Of a DNA stretch of 64,000 nucleotides, positions 8,093 through 16,809 are shown piece by piece. The stretch is from Cupriavidus phytohabitans. GTDB taxonomy: Bacteria; Pseudomonadota; Gammaproteobacteria; Burkholderiales; Burkholderiaceae. Position numbers and translations under genes: made by a program. The notes beneath the pieces were generated by a model, which was not told the origin of the DNA, searched no databases, and was given only the letters and a program-made list of their open reading frames with translations. Position 1 is the first letter of the stretch. Every line of letters starts with the position of its first letter. The stretch spans positions 1-64,000 of the forward strand of contig NZ_AUFE01000034.1 in the NCBI RefSeq assembly GCF_000426345.1, given 5' to 3'.

Positions 8093-9859
8093 TCAGAAAC
8101 GGTAGCCCCGGCTCGGATTGACTTTCCAGCCGCCGGTGCCGTCGAGTTCCAGCACCTGGTGGTGGTACTTGAGCAGTGACGGACGGTGGCTGACGCTGAC
8201 CAGCGTCGCGTCCATGCCGGCCAGCAGCCGGTACATGCCTTCCTCGTTGGCGATATCGAGCGCGCTGGTGGCCTCGTCGAGCATCACATAGCGGGGCCGC
8301 GACAGCAGCACGCGCCCGATCGTCAGCCGCTGCTGCTCGCCCAGCGACAGCACCTTGCCCCAGTCCACTTCGGTGTCGAGGCCGCCGAAGCGGTCGACGA
8401 TGCTGCCAAGGTTTACCAGCTCCAACAGCCGGATCAGCTCGTCGTCGGCAATGTGCTGCCCGATGTGGTTGGGGTAGAGCAGCTGGCCGCGCAGGCTGCC
8501 GACCACCATGTACGGGTGCTGCGGCAGGAACAGCATGTCCTGCGGACGTGGGCGCATGATGCAGCCGCTGCCGCTGGTCCATAGTCCGGCAATGGCGCGC
8601 ATCAGCGAGCTCTTGCCGCCGCCGCTGGCGCCGACGATCAGCAGCCCTTCGCCGGGATCGGCCGACACCGTCAGGTCGCGCACCAGCGTGCGTTCCAGGT
8701 TCGGCGTGCGCAGCGTCACGTGCAGCAGCGACAGGCGCGAGTCCTGCACCGCCTCGATCGTCGGCGCCGGCTCGGCCGGTTTGCCAGGTTTGGCCGGCGA
8801 GTCGGCCAGTGTGCTGGCGAAGGTATCCAGCCGGTCCAGGCCGGCGACAAAGCGGGCCAGCTCTTCGAAGTTGTCGACGATAACCGTCAGGGCATTCAGC
8901 ACCGCGGCGAACGCCCCCGCGGCCTGGATCGCGCGCCCGACCTCCATCTCCCCGGACAGCACATGCGAGGCGACGATGGCGCTGGGCAGCAGGATGGTCA
9001 GGAAGCCGTAGCCGTACTGGAATGTGTTCAGGCTCAGCTGCCACTTGATGAGCTTGTCGAAGTTGCGGAAGGCCTGCTCGAAGCGGCCGCTGATATGCGA
9101 CGATTCCAGCGCCTCGCCACGGTAGAAGGCGATCGACTCGGCATTCTCCCGCACCCGGATCAGGCTGAAGCGGAAGTCCGCCTCGCGCTTGAGCTGGAAG
9201 AAGTTCAACCCGATCAGCACGCGCCCGAAGAAGTACATCGAGACGAAGCTCCCGGCGATGGCATAGACCACCAGGAAGTAGACCAGCATCTGGGAAATCG
9301 ACCACAGCACGGCGCTGAAGGCAATCAGCTGCAGCAGCGCGCCGATGCCGATCGACAGGAAATACAGCGATTGCTTGGTGAAGGTGTTGATGTCTTCGCT
9401 GATGCGCTGGTCCGGATTGTCGATCGCCGCGTTGGCGTTGAGCTTGTAATAGGTCCGGTCCTTGAAGTACCCGTCGAGGTAATGGCGGGTGAGCCATCGT
9501 CGCCACAGCAGGCCCAGCTTGTTGCGCAGGTAGTAGTAGGAGGAATAGACGGGAACGGCGCCGAGCAGGATGTATAGGCACTTCTGGATCGAGCCCCAGA
9601 AGCGGTCGGCATCCTGCGCCGCCAGGGCCGAAGTGAATTCGCCGGTCTGTTTGTTGATCCAAACTTCGGCCTGCGTCTGGCCGAGCAGCAGCAGGATCAG
9701 CAGGAGCAGCAGGCCGGACGCCTTCCATCGCTCACGCGAAAACCAGTAGGGGCGGGCAATGGCCCAGTAACGGGTCCACACATGGCGCGTGGGGGCGCCC
9801 GGACGTTTCTTGCGGGTTGAAGTGGTGCCGGCAACCCTTGGCTCGGGCACGACGCTCAT
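8093..9859 (-). CDS. ABC exporter, SbmA/BacA-like membrane domain fused to ATPase (YddA type)
   Basis: A 588-residue inner-membrane half-transporter. The first about 330 residues hold six hydrophobic segments and the landmarks RYWAIARPYWFS and LNANAAIDNPDQRISEDI, characteristic of the SbmA_BacA family. The C-terminal ATPase has Walker A GASGGGKSS (410-418), signature LSLGEQQR (504-511), Walker B YVMLDEAT and the switch histidine in VSHRPS. Relatives include E. coli YddA and mycobacterial Rv1819c (vitamin B12/bleomycin). Substrates of this class are bulky hydrophilic compounds or peptides. The ATG at 9859 has GGAGAG upstream; the longer frame to 10048 looks non-coding. The gene is monocistronic. 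Direction of transport is uncertain, since YddA-type proteins include both importers and exporters. Confidence 0.9.
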   Translation of the reverse strand: MSVVPEPRVAGTTSTRKKRPGAPTRHVWTRYWAIARPYWFSRERWKASGLLLLLILLLLGQTQAEVWINKQTGEFTSALAAQDADRFWGSIQKCLYILLGAVPVYSSYYYLRNKLGLLWRRWLTRHYLDGYFKDRTYYKLNANAAIDNPDQRISEDINTFTKQSLYFLSIGIGALLQLIAFSAVLWSISQMLVYFLVVYAIAGSFVSMYFFGRVLIGLNFFQLKREADFRFSLIRVRENAESIAFYRGEALESSHISGRFEQAFRNFDKLIKWQLSLNTFQYGYGFLTILLPSAIVASHVLSGEMEVGRAIQAAGAFAAVLNALTVIVDNFEELARFVAGLDRLDTFASTLADSPAKPGKPAEPAPTIEAVQDSRLSLLHVTLRTPNLERTLVRDLTVSADPGEGLLIVGASGGGKSSLMRAIAGLWTSGSGCIMRPRPQDMLFLPQHPYMVVGSLRGQLLYPNHIGQHIADDELIRLLELVNLGSIVDRFGGLDTEVDWGKVLSLGEQQRLTIGRVLLSRPRYVMLDEATSALDIANEEGMYRLLAGMDATLVSVSHRPSLLKYHHQVLELDGTGGWKVNPSRGYRF

Positions 9860-10285
9860 CTGACTCTCCAGCGCAGACGGATTCCCCGCCGCCACGCACA
9901 TTCGTCGTGCTGCCACGAAGCGGACCAGCAGGAGAAATCTCTGGATGAAATATAGGCCAGCAAAATCCACGCCTGGCCAGAATTCATCCACGCGGCGCTC
10001 GTTTTTTTTGCGCCGGCGCGCGGTGTGCAGTGTTGGCGGCAACGTCAAACGAGCTCGGAGCCAGGAGGTGACCGAGCCGCTGCAGCGAACCCTGCAAGCC
10101 TTTCCAGCGTACCTGCAGTTTCCGCTTCGATGCGTCCTTTCTGCTATGGATTCGGGTTCGAGTGAACGCCGCGTGTAGCGTGCGCCCGGCCCTGAACGAC
10201 ACGTCGTCGCTGACGGGCGGGCCGGGATGACGCGCGCTCCACCCGTCAGCCAATGTGGGTGGCCTCGGGGCGATGTGCAGGTGCG
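9860..10285. other. Intergenic region without a recognisable gene
   Basis: About 425 bp between the start of the ABC transporter gene and the terminator of the Bug gene. Short open frames on both strands have arginine/serine-rich, non-conserved-looking composition and no ribosome sites. The part next to 9859 must carry the ABC gene promoter; a T8 run lies near 10005. Nothing else was recognised. Confidence 0.6.
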
Positions 10286-10328
10286 GCTGCGGTCTTGAGG
10301 CAGGGCTTGCTCGCCTTAAGGCCGCAGC
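10286..10328 (-). terminator. Terminator-like hairpin after the leftward Bug gene
   Basis: A 16-bp inverted repeat with two mismatches pairs 10286-10301 with 10313-10328. It lies 8 nt past the stop of the receptor gene ending at 10336. No T run follows on the reverse strand. Confidence 0.55.
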
Positions 10329-10335
10329 GCCTGTC

Positions 10336-11322
10336 TCAGTCGAGGGTAATCTTTCCCGCCTTGACGATGTGGCCATAGCGAGCGATGTCGCGCTCGATCA
10401 CCTTGCGGAATTCCTCGGACGAACCGCTTGCCGGCACGAAGCCAAGGTCGGTCAGCTTCTTTGCCACGTCGGGACTGCGCGTTGCCGCCGCGATTTCCCT
10501 GGCCATGCGGTCAACCACGGGCGCGGGCGTGCCGGCAGGTGCCAGCAGGCCGGTCCAGGAGCTCATCACGAAGCCCGGGAAGCCCGATTCTTCCATGGTC
10601 GGGATATTCGGTTCGCCCGGCCAGCGCTTGGCCGAGGCGACGGCCAGCACATTGATCTTGCCCGACTTCACGTGCGGCATCGGCACCAGCAGGGGATCGA
10701 ATGCCACCGACACCTCGCCGGAAACAAGCGCCGGCAGGATCGGTGCGCTGCCGTTATACGGCACATGGGTCATCTTGACCTTCGATTCCATGGCAAACCG
10801 CTCGCCCGTCAGGTGCGCCGAGCTACCCACGCCGCTTGAGCCGAATGTCAGCGTATTGGGATGCTTCTTGCCATAGTCGACCAGTTCGGCAACGGTCTTC
10901 GCGGGCACCTTCTTGCTCGCGAACAGGAACAGCGGCAGCTCCGCCATCTCGGCCACCGGCACGAGGTCCGAAGGCTTGTAGCTCAGCTTGGAATACAGCG
11001 ACATGTTGGCGCTGTAGGCCGCGAGCACCGAGACAAAGGTATAGCCGTCCGGCGCCGAGCGCGCGGCAACGCCAACGCCAAGCGTACTGTTAGCGCCCGG
11101 CTTGTTCTCGATGATGATGGGCTGGCCGAGGCTTTGCGATACCTTCTCGAACACGACCCGGGATACCGTGTCGGTGGACCCGCCGGGGGTATAGGGAACG
11201 ATGACCTTGATCGGCCGGGTCGGCCAGGCGTCGGCCGCAAATGCCGCATGGCCGATAACGGCACTCGTGATGGCGAGCGTCACCAGACGGACGCTGCGCG
11301 CCGCGCGATTCGAAATGCTCAA
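10336..11322 (-). CDS. Bug/TctC-family solute-binding receptor
   Basis: A 328-residue periplasmic receptor with a Sec signal ending near AAFAADAWP (about residue 31). The mature part begins WPTRPIKVIVPYTPGGSTDTVSRVV. The PGGSTD loop and the later HVPYNGSAP and GVGSSAHLTGE segments are the ligand-contact regions of Bug proteins. No membrane components are adjacent, so it is an orphan receptor that may dock with a TctAB pair elsewhere or act in sensing. It is transcribed alone, ending in a hairpin. The ligand is unknown, probably a carboxylate. Confidence 0.9.
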   Translation of the reverse strand: MSISNRAARSVRLVTLAITSAVIGHAAFAADAWPTRPIKVIVPYTPGGSTDTVSRVVFEKVSQSLGQPIIIENKPGANSTLGVGVAARSAPDGYTFVSVLAAYSANMSLYSKLSYKPSDLVPVAEMAELPLFLFASKKVPAKTVAELVDYGKKHPNTLTFGSSGVGSSAHLTGERFAMESKVKMTHVPYNGSAPILPALVSGEVSVAFDPLLVPMPHVKSGKINVLAVASAKRWPGEPNIPTMEESGFPGFVMSSWTGLLAPAGTPAPVVDRMAREIAAATRSPDVAKKLTDLGFVPASGSSEEFRKVIERDIARYGHIVKAGKITLD

Positions 11323-11534
11323 CTACGTCTCCTGCTTTGGCAATATTTCTTCCTGCCATTGGGGCAGGGGTTCCAGCGGTGAATCCGCCGATCGATTATG
11401 CCGGAGCGGCCGCAGCCGGTACTTGCCATGAGGCTGCAGCGGATCGCATTCCGTGAAGTCAGTGTGCGATAAGCGGTCGAGGCGCAGGAGGGCGCCACGC
11501 CGCACGGCGTTGCCTGCACCGAGCTGTACCGCTT

Positions 11535-11588
11535 GCTTCCGGCCGCGCATCCGGCTGCGCTTCCGGCCGCGCTTCCGGCTGCGCTTCC
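11535..11588. repeat. 12/24-bp GC-rich tandem repeat
   Basis: Two 24-bp copies (11535-11558, 11559-11582) and a partial third are built from a 12-bp subunit GCTTCCGGCCGC with C/T and T/A variation. It starts immediately past the stop codon of the DUF5995 gene. In one reverse-strand frame it would encode alternating EAQPEARP, so it may be a former C-terminal tail of that protein displaced by a frameshift, or simple slippage DNA. Confidence 0.8.
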
Positions 11589-11597
11589 CGCGCGGCA

Positions 11598-12416
11598 CTA
11601 AACCACCGATGGGCCCACGACCTTCGCCTCGACCACAGCGCCGGCGCGGGCCACCTCCTGGTCCAGCAAGTCGATGATGCCGGCGACGCCGCGCAACTCG
11701 CCCATCCGCACGCCTGCCAGCGCGAGCGCCAGCGGCATCGCGGGTGCGGCGATGTGTTGTCCAATTGCCGCCACGTGGCGGTCCTGCCGTTCGATCAGCC
11801 CGCTTTCGCCGCCGCTGCTGGCGCGCAATGCCTGGCCAAAACCCCATGCCGCGGAACGCGTCTGCACGAGCGCCGCGCCGATCAGCATTTCGTCCAGGCG
11901 GCCGGCCACCCGGTCCGCCAGCCGCAGCAGCGGCCAGACGGCGGCGAGCCGGTCCTGTACCTCGTCGACCATCAGCAGCAGGAGATCATTCACGCGATCG
12001 AAATCCGTCCGGGGCAGCGGGTACTCGTCCAGCGTGCGGGCCGCGGCGATTCCCAGGTCCAGGTTGATATGCGCATTGATGCCGAGCAGCAGATGCTGCG
12101 ATACCGTGGGCCTCCAGCGCCCTGCGGCATCGAAGGCAACCTGCCATGCACGGGTCACCGGTGCTGCGCCAAGGTGTGCCGCCAGCGCTTCGAAGTACCG
12201 GCCGGCGAACAGCACCACCAGGCGCTCGGCCGCCTCGGGCTGCTCGAAGGCCCCGGCCGCGAGAGCACTGCGGGCGCGCAGCGTGACGCCGCGGTAGAGC
12301 GCGGCAAAATAGCCGAGCCGGCTTGCATGCTGGCGCGCCCAGGCCAGGATCGCATCGAAGCGCGCGAGGACCGCTGCGCCGTCGGGCGGCGGCACCGGGT
12401 CGAGCAGGACGCTCAT
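11598..12416 (-). CDS. DUF5995-family protein
   Basis: A 272-residue cytoplasmic protein. The segment around residues 60-130 has YFAALYRGVTLRARSAL, then FAGRYFEALAAH, then TVSQHLLLGINAHINLDLGIA, the pattern I associate with the uncharacterised DUF5995 family. The conserved HLLLGINAHINLDL contains paired histidines and an asparagine that could bind metal, but no enzyme activity is known. The ATG overlaps the stop of the upstream VWA gene by 4 nt (ATGA), so the two are translationally coupled and probably act together. GC-rich tandem repeats follow the stop directly. I cannot propose a function with confidence. Confidence 0.75.
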   Translation of the reverse strand: MSVLLDPVPPPDGAAVLARFDAILAWARQHASRLGYFAALYRGVTLRARSALAAGAFEQPEAAERLVVLFAGRYFEALAAHLGAAPVTRAWQVAFDAAGRWRPTVSQHLLLGINAHINLDLGIAAARTLDEYPLPRTDFDRVNDLLLLMVDEVQDRLAAVWPLLRLADRVAGRLDEMLIGAALVQTRSAAWGFGQALRASSGGESGLIERQDRHVAAIGQHIAAPAMPLALALAGVRMGELRGVAGIIDLLDQEVARAGAVVEAKVVGPSVV

Positions 12417-14272
12417 TCGCCTATCGTGACGTGTTCGATCCCGCCATGGTCGTCGAGCGCAATCGAGACCGGCAGGTTATCGTCGCGCGCCTTCTCCAGC
12501 AGGCGCCTCAGGCGCTCGTCGTGGCGCTTCACGGGAACCTCGCGCTGCTCGTCCAGCACTGCGGCGAGCAGCCGCCCGCGGGCATCGAAGCGCAGGGCCG
12601 TGACGAAGCCCGTCAGCAGGCGGTGGCCGCCTCCCGGCTGCTTTTCCACCACGATCCCGCCCAGCGTTTCCGCGTCGGGCTGGAAGGTCAGCACCTCGCG
12701 CGCACCGGGGAAGGCGTCGTTGGCAACGGAGATTTCCGCAACGGCTTCGAGCGGGCTCAGCACCGTGAAGCGCACGACTTCGATGCCCGCCCCGAAGGCG
12801 ATCTGGGTTGCGGCACAGAAGGCCGCATCGTGGATCGTTACCGCTACCCTGTAGCGGCGGCCCGGCCAGAAGCGGGCGGGCTCGACCGTGAGGCGCGGGT
12901 CGCGCGGGCGTCCGACCTGCACCGAGGTGAACTCCATGCGCGCGACCTTGTGCTTGCCTTCCAGCAGTCCCTTCAGCTCGACGCGCAGGGGCGCGATGCC
13001 GGGCTGCGGGAAATCCGCCTTGGCAGCGAGCGCGCCGTCCTGCTGCGGTTGCATGGGCCAGGTGCGGCCGGTGAAGTCGCTCAGCACCGCTTCAAACTTG
13101 CCGGCGGCCGGCTTGCCCCGGAACATCGGCGTCGCGGTGACGACGCTGGTGTCCTGCGGATCGAGCTGAAAGGGATCGACGCGCAGCAGGATATCGAACT
13201 CCGGGCTGACCGAGCGCGCCATCAGGTTCATGCGCAGCGGCCGGAACTGCGGATCGCCGGCAACGCGCACACGCCAGGTACCGGATTCGGGGGACGGAAC
13301 GTGCAGCGCGGTCATCCATCCCACACCGATCTCGAAGGCACCGTTGATTCCGTGGCGAAACGACGTGCCGGACGGCGAGGTGGCTTCGATCGAAGGGCGG
13401 CCGGGGTGATGCCACGTCAGCCCCAGCAGCAGTTCCTGCGAGATGTCGTCGACATCGACTTCGAACTGCGCCTCGTTGATGCGGTGTCGCGACCTTTCGC
13501 CATTGTCCGCCGCGGCCAGGGTCGGCAGGCTGAACTGCTCCCACAGCAGCCTGGAGGCAGGCCACGCCAGCGGCCGCAACGGCAGTATGCCGTTGTTGTT
13601 GACGACCTTCATCGAGTTCGTCATCAGCGCTGCCGAGGTATCCGCCGCATACGACGGCGTGGTGCTGATCGTCTTTACGGTGCTGCCGAAGGGCTCGGCT
13701 TCAGCGACCAGGTCCGTCAGCGTCGCGTTGAGCAGATCCGAGCCGATTCCCTGCGCATTGAGCGCGATGCCATTGCCTGCCAGCAGCACGGCAAAGTCGA
13801 TGCCCTGTTCGAATTCATAGCCGCTCTTGGTCAGCAGGCCGTCATGCTGGATCGTCTGGTTGCCGTCGGTGAACAGCACGATCTTCTTCTTGTACACCGC
13901 GGGGAACAGCGGTGGAGGATTGGCGACCATGAAGTCGGCCACGGTCCGCACCGCATGGAAAATATCTGTCATGCTGCCGACCGCGCCCTGCACCGAAGGC
14001 TGGTCTTCGATCGCGCTGACCACGTTCTTCCAGATCGTAGTGTCGCCCACCGGAAAATTTCCCTGGCCGATCAGTCCCTTGGTCTGCGTGGCGAAGTACC
14101 AGAACGAAACCGCCCAGGTTTCGTTGGACGACGAGGTCTTGTTCTCGATCTCATCGATGATGTACTGCACCGATTCCGAGGCCTCGACGATCTTGTCCTT
14201 GGAGGAGCCGTTGCCAGCGCTGTGGAACATCGAGCCCGAGGCATCGATCAGGATAGCGAGTTGCTTGGCCAT
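12413..14272 (-). CDS. VWA-domain protein with C-terminal beta-rich region
   Basis: A 619-residue protein with an N-terminal von Willebrand A domain. The metal site is complete: DASGSM at 10-15 (DxSxS), Thr102 in GSMTD, and Asp136 in VLFTDGNQ. About residues 230-600 look like beta-sandwich repeats, with pieces such as SGTWRVRVAGDPQ and FWPGRRYRVAVTI. This resembles the Ig-like ends of VWA proteins that bind subtilisin-like or pilin-type partners. There is no signal peptide or lipobox, so it appears cytoplasmic or exported by a non-Sec route. It is the first gene of a two-gene unit with DUF5995 (4-nt overlap). The binding partner is unknown. Confidence 0.85.
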   Translation of the reverse strand: MAKQLAILIDASGSMFHSAGNGSSKDKIVEASESVQYIIDEIENKTSSSNETWAVSFWYFATQTKGLIGQGNFPVGDTTIWKNVVSAIEDQPSVQGAVGSMTDIFHAVRTVADFMVANPPPLFPAVYKKKIVLFTDGNQTIQHDGLLTKSGYEFEQGIDFAVLLAGNGIALNAQGIGSDLLNATLTDLVAEAEPFGSTVKTISTTPSYAADTSAALMTNSMKVVNNNGILPLRPLAWPASRLLWEQFSLPTLAAADNGERSRHRINEAQFEVDVDDISQELLLGLTWHHPGRPSIEATSPSGTSFRHGINGAFEIGVGWMTALHVPSPESGTWRVRVAGDPQFRPLRMNLMARSVSPEFDILLRVDPFQLDPQDTSVVTATPMFRGKPAAGKFEAVLSDFTGRTWPMQPQQDGALAAKADFPQPGIAPLRVELKGLLEGKHKVARMEFTSVQVGRPRDPRLTVEPARFWPGRRYRVAVTIHDAAFCAATQIAFGAGIEVVRFTVLSPLEAVAEISVANDAFPGAREVLTFQPDAETLGGIVVEKQPGGGHRLLTGFVTALRFDARGRLLAAVLDEQREVPVKRHDERLRRLLEKARDDNLPVSIALDDHGGIEHVTIGE

Positions 14273-14523
14273 GCCGGTGCTCCTGTTCGGACGGATAGCG
14301 CTTGCGCGACGGACAGGGGCATGCGTTCGGACCCCGGTTAGCAGTTAGTTATAGTGCGTCGGGCGTGACCGGGAGGCCGGCTGTTGCTTTTCTGTCTATC
14401 CCCCTGGTGCAAGTGAAGATCGTGCAGATCTCATTTGCAGCGAATTTGCGTGAGTCATTTTGCGCGAGTCATTCGCGGTGCAATGTCACGCTCGCACTTC
14501 ACTCTCAGTTCGTCGCGAGGGTC

Positions 14524-15249
14524 TCACGCATTCTGCACAGGCTGGGCCTGCACCGGATCCGCATGAATCTGCATCACGACCTCTCGCTTCTCCAGCAAGT
14601 GGTGCCGCAGGATGCCGGCCAGCTTCTTGCCATCGCGCGCCTCGAGCGCGCCGATCATGCCTTCGTGCTCGTCGACGGCACGGTCCCACTTTTCCGACTG
14701 GAAGTTGGAGCGGAAGCGCAGCGCCTGGATGCGCCGGTTCAGCGCGAGGTAGGTCTGGCTTAGCGCCGAGTTGCGCGCGGCGGCCACGATCAGGTTGTGG
14801 ATCTCCTGGTTGCGGGCGTAATAGCCGGGCAGGTCCTTCTGCACGCGGCAGGCCAGCATCGAGTAGTGCAGCGCCTTGATCTCGGCGAACTCCGCCGGCG
14901 TCATGCGCTCGCACGCCAGTTCGCCGGCGAAGGCCTCCAGGCCGCTCAGCAGCTCGAACATTTCCCACACTTCGGTCTCGCTCATGCGGGACACACTCGC
15001 GCCGCGGTTCGGCCAGATGTCGATCAGGCCTTCCGCCGCCAGTACCTTGAGCGCCTCGCGCAGCGGCGTGCGCGAGATGCCGAGCGTCTCGCACAGCTCG
15101 CGCTCGTTCAGCTTCATGCCCGGCGACAGCACGCCTTCCACGATGAACCGGCGCAGGTGCTCGACCACGACGTCGTGCAGGCGCTTGCGCTCCAGCCTGG
15201 GCATGAGCGGGTCGGATGGTCTGTTTTCGGCGTCGAGGGGATTTTGCAT
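14524..15249 (-). CDS. GntR-family regulator, FCD subfamily
   Basis: A 241-residue transcription factor. The N-terminal winged helix (about 24-90) contains ELCETLGISRTPLREALKVLAAEGLI, the classic GntR recognition region. The all-helical FCD domain (about 100-225) carries the metal/ligand histidines and acidic residues around MSETEVWEMFELLSGLE and NQEIHNLIV. FCD regulators sense small carboxylates and usually repress divergent catabolic genes. It is divergent from the aminotransferase gene at 15415 across 165 bp that contains a perfect TTGAATT-N3-AATTCAA palindrome, so it probably controls the locus 15415-23082 and itself. The effector is unknown, perhaps glyoxylate, glycolate or a related hydroxyacid. 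Confidence 0.9.
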   Translation of the reverse strand: MQNPLDAENRPSDPLMPRLERKRLHDVVVEHLRRFIVEGVLSPGMKLNERELCETLGISRTPLREALKVLAAEGLIDIWPNRGASVSRMSETEVWEMFELLSGLEAFAGELACERMTPAEFAEIKALHYSMLACRVQKDLPGYYARNQEIHNLIVAAARNSALSQTYLALNRRIQALRFRSNFQSEKWDRAVDEHEGMIGALEARDGKKLAGILRHHLLEKREVVMQIHADPVQAQPVQNA

Positions 15250-15373
15250 TCAATTTTTCCATCTTTCGGAGGCTGGCTCAATTGTATCTCAAGGCCAGAA
15301 TGCTCAGCCAACATAAGGGTTAACGCGGCGAAACTTCGGCTTGAGGTACGCCGGGTGCCGGTGCTACAGTAAA

Positions 15374-15390
15374 TTGAATTCAAAATTCAA
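15374..15390. promoter_or_regulatory. Palindromic operator upstream of the aminotransferase gene
   Basis: TTGAATT and AATTCAA form a perfect 7-bp inverted repeat with a 3-bp spacer. A further ATTCAA copy lies at 15391-15396 and a CATTCAA copy sits at the regulator start near 15250. The position between divergent regulator and target genes suggests the binding site of the FCD regulator encoded at 14524-15249. Confidence 0.55.
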
Positions 15391-15414
15391 TATTCAACCC
15401 GGAGACGCCATCCC

Positions 15415-16635
15415 ATGATCCACCTCGATTTCCATCCGGCTGGCCGCCACTTCCTGCAGATTCCTGGCCCGAGCCCGGTGCCCGATCGCATCCTGCGCGC
15501 CATGAGCTACCCGACCATCGACCACCGCGGTCCCGAGTTCGGCGCGCTGGGGCGAAAGGTGCTGGCCGATATCAAGAAGGTCTTCAAGACCGAGCACCCG
15601 GTGATCATTTACCCCGCGTCGGGTACCGGCGCCTGGGAGGCCGCGCTGGCCAACACGCTGAGCCCGGGCGACCGTGTGCTGATGTTCGAGACTGGCCACT
15701 TCGCCACGTTGTGGAAGAAGATGGCCGAAGCGCTGGGGCTGAAGCCCGAGTTCCTGGGCCTGCCGGGCCTCGAGGGTTGGCGCCGCGGCGTGCAGGCCGA
15801 CATGATCGAGGCGCGGCTGCGTGAGGACGCGGCGCACGGGATCAAGGCGGTTTGCGTGGTGCATAACGAGACGTCGACGGGCGTGACCTCGAACATCGCC
15901 GCGGTGCGCAAGGCCATCGATGCCGCCGGCCACCCGGCTTTGCTGCTGGTGGACACGATCTCGGGGCTGGCCTCGGCCGACTACCGGCATGACGAATGGG
16001 GCGTCGATGTCACGGTGTCGGGTTCGCAGAAAGGCCTGATGCTGCCGCCCGGCATCAGCTTCAACGCGCTCTCGCCGAAGGCGATCGCGGCCGGCCGGAG
16101 CGCGAGGCTGCCGCGCGCGTTCTGGGACTGGACCGAAATCATCGAAGCCAACAAGAACGGCTACTGGCCGTATACCCCGAACACCAACCTGCTCTACGGC
16201 CTGTCCGAGGCGCTCGACATGATCCTGGGCGAGGGGCTGGACAATGTCTTCGCCCGCCACCAGCGCCTGGCGGAAGCCACGCGCCGCGCCGTGCGCGCAT
16301 GGGGCCTGGAGATCCAGTGCGCCGACCCGGCCGTGTACAGCCCCGTGCTGACCGGCGTGATGATGCCGGAGGGCGTGGACGCCGATGCCGTGCGCAAGCT
16401 CATCTATGAGCGCTTCGACATGTCGCTGGGCCAGGCGCTCGGCAAGATGCGCGGCCGCATGTTCCGCATCGGCCATCTGGGCGACTGCAACGACCTGACG
16501 CTGATGGCAACGCTGGCCGGCTGCGAGATGGGGCTGAAGCTGGCAGGCGTTCCTGTCGCAGCGAGCGGTGTGGCGGCGGCCATGGATTACCTGGCGTCGC
16601 ACGCCGATATGCCAATGCTGAAGGCGGCTGCCTGA
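15415..16635 (+). CDS. Class V aminotransferase, serine-glyoxylate aminotransferase-like
   Basis: A 406-residue PLP enzyme. The N-terminal PGPSPVPDRILRAM segment, the YPASGTGAWEAAL phosphate-binding stretch and Lys206 in SGSQKGLMLPPG (the Schiff-base lysine) fit the alanine/serine-glyoxylate aminotransferase group. These transfer the amino group from serine (or alanine) to glyoxylate, giving hydroxypyruvate and glycine. The C-terminal part RIGHLGDCNDLTLMATLAG is also typical. It is the first gene of a rightward set with a hydroxyacid dehydrogenase and a TTT transporter, which suggests catabolism of an imported hydroxy- or amino-acid via glyoxylate. Related (S)-ureidoglycine aminotransferases share the fold, so the amino donor is uncertain. 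Confidence 0.85.
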   Translation: MIHLDFHPAGRHFLQIPGPSPVPDRILRAMSYPTIDHRGPEFGALGRKVLADIKKVFKTEHPVIIYPASGTGAWEAALANTLSPGDRVLMFETGHFATLWKKMAEALGLKPEFLGLPGLEGWRRGVQADMIEARLREDAAHGIKAVCVVHNETSTGVTSNIAAVRKAIDAAGHPALLLVDTISGLASADYRHDEWGVDVTVSGSQKGLMLPPGISFNALSPKAIAAGRSARLPRAFWDWTEIIEANKNGYWPYTPNTNLLYGLSEALDMILGEGLDNVFARHQRLAEATRRAVRAWGLEIQCADPAVYSPVLTGVMMPEGVDADAVRKLIYERFDMSLGQALGKMRGRMFRIGHLGDCNDLTLMATLAGCEMGLKLAGVPVAASGVAAAMDYLASHADMPMLKAAA

Positions 16636-16809
16636 ACACAGCCGCACAGGCCGGCGCCGGGAGAGGCCGGGCCGGCGTGGCAGCGCCATATCCACGCACC
16701 ACAAGCCCATGCCATCACGTGGGGTGATCGGCAGGGGCGCCTGTTGCCTGCGGATTCACGCAGGCATCCACCGACGTTCGCCCAGCCTGGCACAAGCCGG
16801 CTGTTTGCC

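Noticed and set aside
7812-9728. Long open frame overlapping the ABC exporter gene on the same strand
   Set aside because: It is a shadow frame created by high GC. Its translation is arginine/proline-rich with no motifs, while the overlapping frame has Walker A, signature and Walker B.
12323-14341. Large forward open frame antisense to the VWA gene
   Set aside because: Histidine/arginine-rich composition without domains. The reverse frame has a full VWA metal site and is coupled to the next gene.
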